The notes under the pieces were generated by a model. That model did no database searches and had not been told where the DNA came from. It worked only from the letters and a program-made list of their open reading frames with translations. Below are positions 1 to 8,479 of a stretch of DNA of 59,563 bases, piece after piece. Origin of the DNA: an uncultured Pelagibacteraceae bacterium (GTDB lineage: Bacteria; Pseudomonadota; Alphaproteobacteria; Pelagibacterales; Pelagibacteraceae); contig CACAUA010000005.1 in NCBI GenBank assembly GCA_902535625.1, positions 1 through 59,563 on the forward strand, in the 5' to 3' direction. The position numbers and the translations under genes were made by a program. The stretch's first letter is position 1, and every line of letters starts with the position of its first letter.

Positions 1-1379
1 CTATTAAATATCTTATTTGTATCCTTTTCACTAAATCCAGACCCCTGATCAACGACAACTAATTTAATTTTGTCATCCTCATCTTTTGATATTTCAACAG
101 TAATTTCTTGGTTACTTTCACTAAAAGAAATTGAGTTTTCTAATAAGTTTGCAATAATTTGTTCAATTCTATTTTCTATCCCTAAGATACTATAATTTTT
201 AATTCCATTAGATTTCAATTTAATTCCAATCGATTTTTTCGTTTCATAGATACTGTTAAAATCATCAACAACAGATTGAGCGATCTCTTTTAAATTTAAT
301 TTTTGCATTTTCTCAGAGGAAATTGCAGCCTCATCTCTGAGCATTTGAGAGTAATCAGTTATTAATCTTTCTATTCTCTCTACGTCATGTGATACTATGT
401 TAATTAATTTGTTTCTTTGAGATTTATCATTTGTTTCAGAAATTATCTCAGAGGCACTTTTTAGAGATGCCAAAGGATTTCTGATTTCATGCAAAAGATC
501 TGTTGAGTAATTTTCTGCAGTAGTAATTCTTTTGTTTAATTCATTAGTCATTTCATCAAGAGAATTTGATAATTTTCCCAATTCGTCATTTCTTTTTTTT
601 ATATTTCCAATATTAGTCTTTTCCTTACTTTTGTTTTTTATAATATTTGTATATTGAACCAAATTTTTAATTGGTTTTAAGAAGTATCTATTTAATACAT
701 ATGAAAAAATTAAAATTACTAATGCGACAAGCAAAGCAGTTCTGATTATAAAATTTCTTCTTTCATCTATTGCAACCTTTATTTCATTGGCACTTTCAGT
801 AATAGCTAAATAGCCTATTGTTTTGTTTTCACTAACTACATTTTTAACAGTTACTAATAAAAATTGATCATAGTTTTCTTTAGAATAGGTTAACGGTTTT
901 CCATAATCTGATGAATATGAATACTTTTTTAAATCTTCAAATATTTCTTTACTTTCAAAGCTTTTATTACTCGCTTCCAAATTCTTATTTTGAATACTTT
1001 GATTATTTAAGTCACTCATTTCAATTATGTTTAGACTTCTTGAGAAAGCATTTGGATCTAAGTCTAACGTGTCGGTATCTCCTAATAGATTAAATTCACT
1101 ATCAAATATCTGTACTCTATCTATACTTTGAAATAAAAATTTAGTGGAAAACAAAAACTCTCTAATATCTTCAGTTGAGAAATTTATTTTTAAACGATCA
1201 ATATTTTCTGTTGTATTATCAATAATTTTTATGTGCGAAGCAGTTTTATTTTTTATGAGTGTAGGTTTTACCGTGTTAAGGTAAAATAACGTTAATACAC
1301 CTATCACTAAAAAAACAATAAAGTTGATAACTAAGAATTTTTTTAAAATTGATTGATTAGTAGATTTTAAAGTAGCCAT
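1..1379 (-). CDS. chvG: ChvG-type sensor histidine kinase, C-terminus cut off by the window edge
   Basis: Membrane sensor kinase that should phosphorylate the ChvI regulator encoded just upstream. Translating the minus strand from the ATG at 1379 gives an open frame to the window edge (459 codons). It has an N-terminal membrane helix (about residues 13-32), a periplasmic region, a second helix (about 215-233), a HAMP-like linker, an H-box DLLHEIRNPL with the phospho-accepting His at residue 297, an N-box around NLLENSISFS and the G1 motif DQGSGF near the edge. The remaining ATP-binding residues lie outside. Its ATG shares one base with the chvI stop (TAATG), so translation is coupled. Assignment to ChvG rather than another EnvZ-like kinase rests mainly on the ChvI neighbour. 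Confidence 0.85.
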   Translation of the reverse strand, partial: MATLKSTNQSILKKFLVINFIVFLVIGVLTLFYLNTVKPTLIKNKTASHIKIIDNTTENIDRLKINFSTEDIREFLFSTKFLFQSIDRVQIFDSEFNLLGDTDTLDLDPNAFSRSLNIIEMSDLNNQSIQNKNLEASNKSFESKEIFEDLKKYSYSSDYGKPLTYSKENYDQFLLVTVKNVVSENKTIGYLAITESANEIKVAIDERRNFIIRTALLVALVILIFSYVLNRYFLKPIKNLVQYTNIIKNKSKEKTNIGNIKKRNDELGKLSNSLDEMTNELNKRITTAENYSTDLLHEIRNPLASLKSASEIISETNDKSQRNKLINIVSHDVERIERLITDYSQMLRDEAAISSEKMQKLNLKEIAQSVVDDFNSIYETKKSIGIKLKSNGIKNYSILGIENRIEQIIANLLENSISFSESNQEITVEISKDEDDKIKLVVVDQGSGFSEKDTNKIFN

Positions 1380-2077
1380 TATTTAACATTCCAACGATAA
1401 CCACTACCATATCTGGTTTCTATCGCTGAAAAGTTATTATCTACTTTTTTAAACTTTTTTCTAATCCTTTTTACGTGACTGTCTATTGTTCTATCTTCAA
1501 TATCTGTGTCTTCTCTGTATGCAACATCCATTAATTGAGATCTTTCTTTAATAATTCCAGGTCTTTTTGCTAATTCTTTTACAATTAAGAATTCTGTTGT
1601 TGTTAACTTATCTGGTAATTGCTTACCATCCCATTCGCACTCTAGCTGTGAAGGGTCAAGTTTTAATTTTCCATGTGAAATTATATTTCTATTATCCTCT
1701 AAATTATTATCTTTTTTTCTGAGTTGGACACGAATTCTTTCGATAAGAACTTTGGTTGAAAAGCCACCTGATTTTTTTACAAAATCATCTGCCCCTAGTT
1801 TTAGTCCTAAAAGCTCATCCACCTCTTCATCTTTTGAAGTTAAAAATATAACAGGCATAGATGTTTTTTTTCTCAATTTTTTTAACAATTCTTCTCCATC
1901 CATTCTCGGCATTTTAATATCAACAACAGCAAGGTCTGGAGGATTTCTTGACAAACCTATTAAGGCACTTTCTCCATCCAAATAAGTTTGAATATTAAAG
2001 CCTTCTTTCTCTAGAGCAATACTTAAACTAGTTAATATGTTTCTATCATCATCAACAAGGGCAATTGTTTGTTTCAT
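1379..2077 (-). CDS. chvI: ChvI-type response regulator (OmpR family)
   Basis: DNA-binding response regulator, partner of the adjacent kinase. In other alphaproteobacteria ChvG/ChvI controls envelope and acid responses. It has an N-terminal receiver (about 1-120) with acidic residues D9-D11, phospho-acceptor D53 in VVDIKMPRMDG and T80 in IFLTSKDEE, then a winged-helix domain (about 130-232) ending in RTIDSHVKRIRKK and YGSGYRW. The start IALVDDDRNILTS is nearly identical to rhizobial ChvI. Oddly, the usual Lys-Pro after the GADDF strand is missing: the sequence reads KKSGGFS, so Pro is replaced and two residues appear inserted. The stop overlaps the kinase start; polA ends 51 bases upstream. 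Confidence 0.92.
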   Translation of the reverse strand: MKQTIALVDDDRNILTSLSIALEKEGFNIQTYLDGESALIGLSRNPPDLAVVDIKMPRMDGEELLKKLRKKTSMPVIFLTSKDEEVDELLGLKLGADDFVKKSGGFSTKVLIERIRVQLRKKDNNLEDNRNIISHGKLKLDPSQLECEWDGKQLPDKLTTTEFLIVKELAKRPGIIKERSQLMDVAYREDTDIEDRTIDSHVKRIRKKFKKVDNNFSAIETRYGSGYRWNVK

Positions 2078-2128
2078 GTTTAACTATAAAAATACTAAAA
2101 TGTTTAAAATTGGGCAATTAAATGTTTA

Positions 2129-4894
2129 TTAATGAAGCTCTCCCCAGTTATCACCTATATTTATATCTACCGATAATGGTATTGAAAATGAATGCAAATC
2201 ACTATCTTTCACACTTGTCATAATATCTTTAATTTTCTTCGAAGCAGATTTAGTACCATTATCAATTACCTCAAAAATCAATTCATCATGAATTTGAAGC
2301 AACATATTAAATTCATTTGTTTTTTTATTATCAAGCTCATCGTTGATTCTAATCATTGCAAGTCGCATTATTTCTGATGCAGATCCTTGTATAGGTGCAT
2401 TTATAGCTGCCCTTTCTTGAAAATTTCTAACATTAAAATTTTTGTCATTGATTCCAGGAATATGAGTTTTTCGACCAAAAATATTTCTTACATATCCACT
2501 TCTTCTACAGAATTTAATTGTGTTATTCATGTATTCTTTAATTTCTGGAAATTTAATAAAATATGAATTTAGAAATTCTTCGGCTTCATTGTTTGATACA
2601 CTAATCTGTTTGGCCAAACCATATTGAGATATTCCATAAATTATTCCAAAATTAATAGCTTTAGCTTTTCTCCTCATATCAGCATTGATTTTTTTTATGT
2701 CTGTCCCAAAAACCTGGCTAGCGGTTAATGAGTGAATATCCTCATTATTTTTGAAAGCTTTTTTTAGTTCCTTTACATCAGCTAGATCAGCCAAAATTCT
2801 CATTTCGATCTGATTATAGTCTGCTGATATAAGTTTTTTATTTTTTTCTGATATGAAGGCCTTACGAATATCTTTGCCTTCCTCAGTTTTAATTGGAATA
2901 TTTTGTAAATTTGGATCACTAGATGCAAGTCTACCTGTTGTAGTTGCGGCTAACAGAAAAGATGTATGCACTCTTTTTGTGTTGGGATTTAAATGCTCTG
3001 GCAAAGAATCTGAATATGTATTTTTCAATTTACTAGATTGCCTCCATTCTAAAACTAATTTAGGAAATTCATTCCCTTTGTAAGCTAAATCCTCTAGAAC
3101 TGCTGCACCAGTTGCAAAACTGCCTTTTTTAGTCTTTTTTAGAGATGCAATTTTGAGGTCATTGTACATTATTTCACCTAACTGTTTAGTCGATGCAATA
3201 TTAAATTTTTTTTTTGAAATTTTAAAAATTTGTTTTTCTAAATCTTGAAGTTTTTTTTCAAACTTAACAGATAATTTTTTAAGAAAATTATTATCCAATT
3301 TTATGCCATTAATTTCCATTGATGCTAAAATTTTAATTAAAGGTTTTTCGAAAATTTCATAAATATTTAATAATTTTTCTGATTTAAGCGATTTCAGAAA
3401 TATTTTATATAAACGGTAAGTTATATCAGCATCTTCTGCCGCATAATCTTTTGCAATATTTAACTCTACTTGACTGAATTTAATTTCTTTTTTTCCAGAT
3501 CCAACAAGATCTTTATATTTAATTGTTTTGTGACCAAGATGAATATCTGAAAGGGTATCCATATTATGTCTATTTTTCCCAGCATCTAAAACGTATGACA
3601 TCAACATTGTATCTTCCATGCTTTGAATATCTATATCCCTTTTACGAAATATTATGTAATCGAATTTAATATTTTGCCCAATTTTTTTTAAACTTTTATC
3701 CTCTAAATATGGTTTTAAAATTCTCAAAACATCTTTTTCATTTAGATTATTTTTATCAATATGACCTGTTGGAATGTAACAAGCTTTACCTATTTTGCTA
3801 GAAATTGAGATACCAACTAAATTTGCCTGATGTGGGTCAAGAGAGTCTGTTTCAGTATCAATAGAAAATTCACCAGCTTCTTCGGCTTCTTGCATCCAAT
3901 CTTTTATTTCAGATAAATTTTTTATCAAAACATATTTATCTTTTGATATTTTAGATGTTTCTTTTTTGACTTCTATTTCATCACTAAATTTGGATTGACC
4001 ATACGTCGAAATTGCTGAACTCAATAACCTATTAAATTCCATTTCTCTCAAAAAATTGTATAACTTGTCTAAGTCTACTTTTTTTAGAACAAAGTCAGTT
4101 AATTTGTCTTTCACCGGAACATCATTTTTTAATGTGACTAGTTTTTTACTTACCAGAGCCTTATCTTTATTTTCTAAAAGTGTTTCTCTTCTTTTATTCT
4201 GTTTTATTTTATTTGCGTTTTTGAGAAGGTTTTCTAAATTTCCATATTCCTTAATTAATTCTGCTGCTGTTTTTACTCCAATACCTGGAACGCCAGGTAC
4301 ATTATCTGTACTATCCCCTGCTAGTGATTGAACATCAATTACTTTATCCGGACCAACTCCAAATTTATTTATTACATCGTCATTAGATATAAATTTATTC
4401 TTCATTGGATCGTATATACGAACCTTTTTTTTGAAAAGTTGCATTAAATCTTTATCAGATGATACAATTGTAACCTTTGCACCTTCGTCTAATATTTGCT
4501 CTACATAGGTGGCTATCAAATCATCAGCCTCGTAATTTAACATTTCTATAGAGGGTAAATTGAATGCTAATACTGACTTTCTAATATAATCGAATTGTGG
4601 AATTAGATCATCGGGAGCATCAGACCTATTTCCTTTATAATCTGAATATATTTCGTTTCGAAAATTCTTTCTTGCAGAGTCAAAGATTACTGCGAAATGA
4701 GTTGGTTTTTCTAAATTTTCGCTAGATTTAGAGTCCTCTAATAATTTAAACAGCATGTTACAAAATCCACTTACTGCTCCTACTGGCAAACCATCACTTT
4801 TTCGTGTTAATGGTGGCAATGCATAATAGGCTCTAAATATGTATCCGGACCCATCAATAAGATAGAAATGATCTGTTTTTTTAATTTTACCCAT
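2129..4894 (-). CDS. polA: DNA polymerase I
   Basis: Repair and Okazaki-fragment-processing polymerase, 921 residues, typical family length. Three domains are visible: a 5'-3' exonuclease (about 1-290, with GDSTDNVPGVPGIG), a 3'-5' exonuclease (about 310-510) and the polymerase (about 540-921). The proofreading acidic residues are present (DTETDSL and DYAAEDADITY), so proofreading should be active, unlike in some reduced PolA proteins. Polymerase motifs A (DYNQIEMR), B (RRKAKAINFGIIYG) and C (QIHDELIFEV) are intact. It is divergent from bioY across 100 bases and may be co-transcribed with chvI-chvG. Confidence 0.98.
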   Translation of the reverse strand: MGKIKKTDHFYLIDGSGYIFRAYYALPPLTRKSDGLPVGAVSGFCNMLFKLLEDSKSSENLEKPTHFAVIFDSARKNFRNEIYSDYKGNRSDAPDDLIPQFDYIRKSVLAFNLPSIEMLNYEADDLIATYVEQILDEGAKVTIVSSDKDLMQLFKKKVRIYDPMKNKFISNDDVINKFGVGPDKVIDVQSLAGDSTDNVPGVPGIGVKTAAELIKEYGNLENLLKNANKIKQNKRRETLLENKDKALVSKKLVTLKNDVPVKDKLTDFVLKKVDLDKLYNFLREMEFNRLLSSAISTYGQSKFSDEIEVKKETSKISKDKYVLIKNLSEIKDWMQEAEEAGEFSIDTETDSLDPHQANLVGISISSKIGKACYIPTGHIDKNNLNEKDVLRILKPYLEDKSLKKIGQNIKFDYIIFRKRDIDIQSMEDTMLMSYVLDAGKNRHNMDTLSDIHLGHKTIKYKDLVGSGKKEIKFSQVELNIAKDYAAEDADITYRLYKIFLKSLKSEKLLNIYEIFEKPLIKILASMEINGIKLDNNFLKKLSVKFEKKLQDLEKQIFKISKKKFNIASTKQLGEIMYNDLKIASLKKTKKGSFATGAAVLEDLAYKGNEFPKLVLEWRQSSKLKNTYSDSLPEHLNPNTKRVHTSFLLAATTTGRLASSDPNLQNIPIKTEEGKDIRKAFISEKNKKLISADYNQIEMRILADLADVKELKKAFKNNEDIHSLTASQVFGTDIKKINADMRRKAKAINFGIIYGISQYGLAKQISVSNNEAEEFLNSYFIKFPEIKEYMNNTIKFCRRSGYVRNIFGRKTHIPGINDKNFNVRNFQERAAINAPIQGSASEIMRLAMIRINDELDNKKTNEFNMLLQIHDELIFEVIDNGTKSASKKIKDIMTSVKDSDLHSFSIPLSVDINIGDNWGELH

Positions 4895-4994
4895 AATTTA
4901 ATTTATAATAAATTGACGTATTATAGTAAGAATAAAACATCCTGTTAATAAATATTAGTGGATTAAACTTTATTAAAATAGTAATTTAAAGCTA
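4895..4994. promoter_or_regulatory. polA/bioY divergent intergenic region
   Basis: Hundred-base AT-rich gap between two divergent start codons, so it must hold promoters for both. On the minus strand a TATAAA box lies 7 bases before the polA ATG, which would give a very short or absent leader. No convincing hairpin, riboswitch or Shine-Dalgarno sequence is visible for either gene. Individual box assignments are weak. Confidence 0.4.
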
Positions 4995-5546
4995 ATGGAA
5001 TTAGTAAATTCAATTTCTAATAATAAAATAATTAAAATCATAATATTTGCATTAATAGGTTCTATTTTATTGACAATATCTGCAAAAATTAAAATACCTT
5101 TTTATCCAGTTCCTATGACTATGCAAACATTTATAGTTTTGTTTTTAGGAATTTCCTTTGGATATAAAGTCGGGGTACTTTCGGTAGTTTTTTATTTGAT
5201 AGAAGGAATTATGGGATTACCGGTATTTTCTAACTCACCAGAGAAAGGAATAGGATTAGCTTATTTTGTTGGTCCCACAATGGGATATTTAATAGGTTTT
5301 ATATTTGCATGTCTGATAGCAGGCATATTTACATACGATAAAAACCATATATTAAATTTTTTAAAAATTATAATAGCAACATCAGTAATATATATTTTGG
5401 GTATTTTGTGGCTTGGAAATTTAATCGGTTGGGATAAACCAATATTAGAATTTGGTGTTTACCCATTTCTTTATGCTGAATTATTTAAGATATTATTACT
5501 AACAGCTTTAGTTAATAAAATTATTAAATTTAGAAAATATATTTAG
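4995..5546 (+). CDS. bioY: BioY biotin transporter (S component)
   Basis: Membrane substrate-binding component for biotin uptake, 183 residues. About five to six hydrophobic helices are visible, and the family signature lies in the first third (SAKIKIPFYPVPMTMQTF, then LSVVFYLIEGIMGLPVF). BioY either works alone or with the energy-coupling factor proteins EcfA and EcfT; neither is adjacent here. It stands alone between divergent polA and convergent regA, with two bases between its stop and the regA stop. This suggests biotin scavenging; whether biotin is also made cannot be seen in this window. Confidence 0.92.
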   Translation: MELVNSISNNKIIKIIIFALIGSILLTISAKIKIPFYPVPMTMQTFIVLFLGISFGYKVGVLSVVFYLIEGIMGLPVFSNSPEKGIGLAYFVGPTMGYLIGFIFACLIAGIFTYDKNHILNFLKIIIATSVIYILGILWLGNLIGWDKPILEFGVYPFLYAELFKILLLTALVNKIIKFRKYI

Positions 5547-5548
5547 TA

Positions 5549-6112
5549 TTATCTTGGAGATCTTTTTGATAGAATTCTTTGAAGAGTTCTTCGATGCATT
5601 TTAAGTCTTCTTGCAGTCTCAGATACATTTCTGTTACATAGCTCAAAGACTCTGTGTATATGTTCCCATTTTACTCTATCAGCGGACATTGGATTTTCTG
5701 GTGGAGCAGCTTTTTTATTTGGATCAGCTAAAAGTGCTTTTTCTACGTCATCTGCATCTGCTGGTTTAGCTAGATAATCAATTGCACCCTCTTTAATGGC
5801 TGCAACTGCAGTTGGTATATTTCCATAACCAGTAAGCATCACTATTCTACTTTCTGAGTTATTTTTCTGGATTTCTTTTACAACTTCTAGTCCGTTTCCA
5901 TCATTTAGTCTCAAATCAACAACTGCGAAAGCAGGTTTTTTTGATTTCACGGACTCTATTCCAATTTTTACACCCTCTGCTTGTGAAACAGAAAAGCCCT
6001 TTTTCTCCATTGCTCGAGCTAGTCTTTCTCTAAAAGGGTTGTCATCATCTACTATAAGTAGAGATTTATCCTCAAATTCTGTTATTTTTTTTAATACTTC
6101 TGCTTCAGGCAT
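5549..6112 (-). CDS. regA: RegA/ActR/PrrA-type redox response regulator
   Basis: Global redox-responsive transcription regulator of the RegB/RegA (PrrBA, ActSR) system. Its receiver domain (about 16-130) has D22-D24, phospho-acceptor D66 and an intact K116-P117, followed by a Pro-rich linker and a Fis-type helix-turn-helix (about 143-187) ending NVSETARRLKMHRRTLQRIL, the strongly conserved RegA tail. No RegB kinase is adjacent, so the partner is probably elsewhere. Length (187) is normal. No Shine-Dalgarno sequence precedes the ATG and the likely -10 box is only four bases away, so the mRNA may be leaderless. Confidence 0.93.
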   Translation of the reverse strand: MPEAEVLKKITEFEDKSLLIVDDDNPFRERLARAMEKKGFSVSQAEGVKIGIESVKSKKPAFAVVDLRLNDGNGLEVVKEIQKNNSESRIVMLTGYGNIPTAVAAIKEGAIDYLAKPADADDVEKALLADPNKKAAPPENPMSADRVKWEHIHRVFELCNRNVSETARRLKMHRRTLQRILSKRSPR

Positions 6113-6116
6113 GGAC

Positions 6117-6146
6117 CTTATATGGAAACATTCTAAATTATTTCAA
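6117..6146 (-). promoter_or_regulatory. Probable regA promoter
   Basis: Reading the minus strand, TTGAAA (6146-6141) is followed after 18 bases by TATAAG (6122-6117), a fair sigma-70-like pair. Only four bases separate the -10 box from the regA ATG, so transcription would start at or next to the start codon. Seen by eye only. Confidence 0.45.
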
Positions 6147-6179
6147 GGGTACATTTTTACTTTACATTGGCTCATTTTC

Positions 6180-6257
6180 AGCATAAATGCTCGTTTTATA
6201 TAAACTTGCATAGCAGTTATGCCGGTTTTTTTTGTTAAATTTTTTTTGGAGCTTTAA
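6180..6257 (+). promoter_or_regulatory. Candidate leader/attenuator of the polyamine operon
   Basis: Part of the 145-base regA/decarboxylase gap. It holds a short palindrome AGCATAAATGCT (6180-6191), a TATAAA box (6199-6204), a five-base-pair hairpin GCATA/TATGC (6208-6222) and then CGG and eight T (6226-6233). A second T-run and a good Shine-Dalgarno GGAG (6248-6251) lie just before the ATG. A hairpin followed by a U-run ahead of a biosynthetic operon resembles a small attenuator or terminator, but the stem is weak and three bases from the U-run. No known riboswitch class is recognised. Confidence 0.35.
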
Positions 6258-7436
6258 ATGCAAAAATTTAAATCAGTTGATAAATTAGTAAATCAACTGA
6301 AACCAACAGAACCTGTTTATTGTATTAGAAGAGATTCTATAAACATAGCTTCTAAATTTTTTCAGAATAAATTTCCTGGTAAAATCCTATATGCAGTTAA
6401 AACTAACCCGCATCCATTAGTATTAAAAACTATCGTGGAAAGTGGAATTAATGATTTTGATATCGCTTCAATTAAAGAAGTTGAGGCAATTAGAAGTGTT
6501 AGCCCAGATGCAAAATGCTCCTACATGCATACTGTAAAAAGCAAGGAAAGTATAAACGAAGCATATTTCAAATATAATATTAAGACTTTTTCAATAGATA
6601 CAAAAGATGAATTAATAAAAATTCTTAATTGTACTAATCAAGCTAAGGATTTAGAGTTATTTGTGAGAGTTGCAGTTTCTAATGAACACGCAGAAATAGA
6701 TTTATCTAAAAAATTTGGCGCACAAACTTCAGAAGCAATAGGGCTTTATAGATTAACAAAACAGTATGCAAAAAAAATAGGATTAAGTTTTCATGTGGGT
6801 TCACAATGTATGCATCCAATATCCTATTCAAAAGGTATTAATGAAATTAAATATATAATAAAAAAAACAAAAATAGTTCCAGATGTTATAAATATAGGTG
6901 GAGGATTTCCAACAATCTATCCTGACTTAGTTCCTCAATCATTAGACTCTTATTTTGAGGAAATAAAAAATTCATTAAATAAATTAAAATTAGAAAAAAA
7001 ACCAGAAATTATATGTGAGCCAGGTCGAGCAATTGTTGCAGAAAGTGGTTCGACAATTGTGAGAGTAAACTTAAGAAAAAAACAAAAGCTATATATCAAT
7101 GATGGAACATACGGAACTTTATTTGATGCAGGTGTGCCTAATATAGTTTATCCATCAAGGATAATTACAAGTGGAAGAATTATATCAAAAAAATTGACTT
7201 CATTTGATTTTTATGGACCAACATGTGATAGCATGGATTATATGAAGGGACCTTTTATTCTACCAAATAATATTAAAGAAGGTGATTACATTGAATTAGG
7301 TCAATTAGGAGCATACGGATTGACATTTAGAACTCAATTTAATGGATATTATTCTGATAGTATTTACGAAGTATGTGATGATCCAATAATGACGATGTAT
7401 GACAAAGAAACAAATAAAGAGTTTCTTGTTGCATAA
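6258..7436 (+). CDS. Type III PLP decarboxylase (ornithine, lysine or arginine)
   Basis: Alanine-racemase-fold amino-acid decarboxylase, 392 residues, making a diamine or agmatine for polyamine synthesis. Visible motifs: PLP lysine K48 in YAVKTNPHP, HVGSQC, the glycine-rich phosphate loop GGGFPT, EPGRAIVAES, NDGTYGTLFDAG and the catalytic cysteine C323 in GPTCDSMD. It resembles the lysine/ornithine decarboxylases of alphaproteobacteria. The substrate cannot be read off: it is the first gene of an operon containing both agmatine-to-putrescine enzymes, so arginine is a serious candidate. GGAG lies six bases before the ATG; the stop overlaps the next start by one base. Confidence 0.85.
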   Translation: MQKFKSVDKLVNQLKPTEPVYCIRRDSINIASKFFQNKFPGKILYAVKTNPHPLVLKTIVESGINDFDIASIKEVEAIRSVSPDAKCSYMHTVKSKESINEAYFKYNIKTFSIDTKDELIKILNCTNQAKDLELFVRVAVSNEHAEIDLSKKFGAQTSEAIGLYRLTKQYAKKIGLSFHVGSQCMHPISYSKGINEIKYIIKKTKIVPDVINIGGGFPTIYPDLVPQSLDSYFEEIKNSLNKLKLEKKPEIICEPGRAIVAESGSTIVRVNLRKKQKLYINDGTYGTLFDAGVPNIVYPSRIITSGRIISKKLTSFDFYGPTCDSMDYMKGPFILPNNIKEGDYIELGQLGAYGLTFRTQFNGYYSDSIYEVCDDPIMTMYDKETNKEFLVA

Positions 7437-8476
7437 TGTCAGATACAAAAAACCTTAATCATAACAGAAAAAAAGACTTTTTAAGTAAAGAAGTTGAGCA
7501 TATTGATATTACATCTTTTGACTCTAGAAAAATTATATCTTCTATGGAAAAAATGTCTTTTGTTTCAAGAGAAACTGCTAATGCATCCAAGATATATAAT
7601 GAAATGCTTAAAGATAAAGATTGTACAATATTCTTAACTCTTGCAGGATCTACTTCTGCCGCTGGATGTATGCATATTTATAGAGATATGGTTAAATACA
7701 ACATGGTAGATGCAATTGTAGCAACTGGAGCATCTATAATAGATATGGATTTTTTTGAAGCGCTTGGATTTAAACATTACCAAGGATCACAATATCAAAA
7801 TGATAATGAACTTAGAGACAATTATATAGATAGGATTTATGATACTTACATCGATGAAGAGGAGCTCCAGGTTTGTGACAAAACAATAGGAGAAATAGCT
7901 GACAAACTTGAGCCGAAGTCTTACACATCGAGAGAATTCATTAAAGAGATTGGTAAATATCTAAAAACTAATTCTAAAAAGAAAGGTTCTTTAATTGAAA
8001 CAGCTTTTGATAATGATGTACCTATATTCTGTCCTGCATTTACAGACTCAAGTGCAGGTTTTGGATTAGTCATGCATCAAGAAAGAAATCCAAAAAATCA
8101 TATTACAATAGACTCAATTAGAGAATTTAGAGAATTAACAGAGATTAAAATTAAATCTAAAGGTTCGGGATTATTCATGATTGGTGGTGGAGTTCCTAAA
8201 AACTTTATACAAGACACGGTAATTTGTGCTGAACTTTTGGGAAAAAATGTAGATATGCACAAATATGCAATACAAATTACTGTTGCTGACTCAAGAGATG
8301 GAGCTTGCAGTAGTTCGACATTAAAAGAAGCAAGTTCATGGGGTAAGGTTGATACTACCAAAGAACAAATGGTATTTGCTGAAGCTACCAGTGTTTTACC
8401 ATTAATAGCAAGTGACGCCTATCATACTGGAGAATGGAAAAATAGAGACAGAAAAAACTTTTCCAAAATATTTTGA
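7436..8476 (+). CDS. Deoxyhypusine-synthase-like protein, probable homospermidine synthase
   Basis: NAD-dependent aminobutyl-transferase family. Eukaryotic and archaeal members modify eIF5A; bacteria lack eIF5A, and bacterial members are thought to join diamines, for example to homospermidine. The 346-residue protein keeps the family landmarks: TLAGSTSAAG near residues 68-77, VATGASIIDMDF, the glycine-rich FMIGGGVPKNF and, near the end, SSWGKV with K304 at the position of the lysine that forms the enzyme-aminobutyl intermediate. It overlaps the decarboxylase stop by one base and is followed three bases later by aguB, which supports a role in small-molecule polyamine metabolism. The exact substrates are inference. 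Confidence 0.82.
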   Translation: MSDTKNLNHNRKKDFLSKEVEHIDITSFDSRKIISSMEKMSFVSRETANASKIYNEMLKDKDCTIFLTLAGSTSAAGCMHIYRDMVKYNMVDAIVATGASIIDMDFFEALGFKHYQGSQYQNDNELRDNYIDRIYDTYIDEEELQVCDKTIGEIADKLEPKSYTSREFIKEIGKYLKTNSKKKGSLIETAFDNDVPIFCPAFTDSSAGFGLVMHQERNPKNHITIDSIREFRELTEIKIKSKGSGLFMIGGGVPKNFIQDTVICAELLGKNVDMHKYAIQITVADSRDGACSSSTLKEASSWGKVDTTKEQMVFAEATSVLPLIASDAYHTGEWKNRDRKNFSKIF

Positions 8477-8479
8477 TAG

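Noticed and set aside
911..1093. Open frame on the plus strand inside the kinase gene, and similar antisense frames elsewhere (for example 42664-43470)
   Set aside because: They are mirror frames of well-conserved genes, low in complexity, and have no family features or plausible start signals.
1..1379. Frameshifted or decayed histidine kinase
   Set aside because: The frame is open from the ATG at 1379 to the window edge and the H, N and G1 motifs are intact; only the window boundary truncates it.
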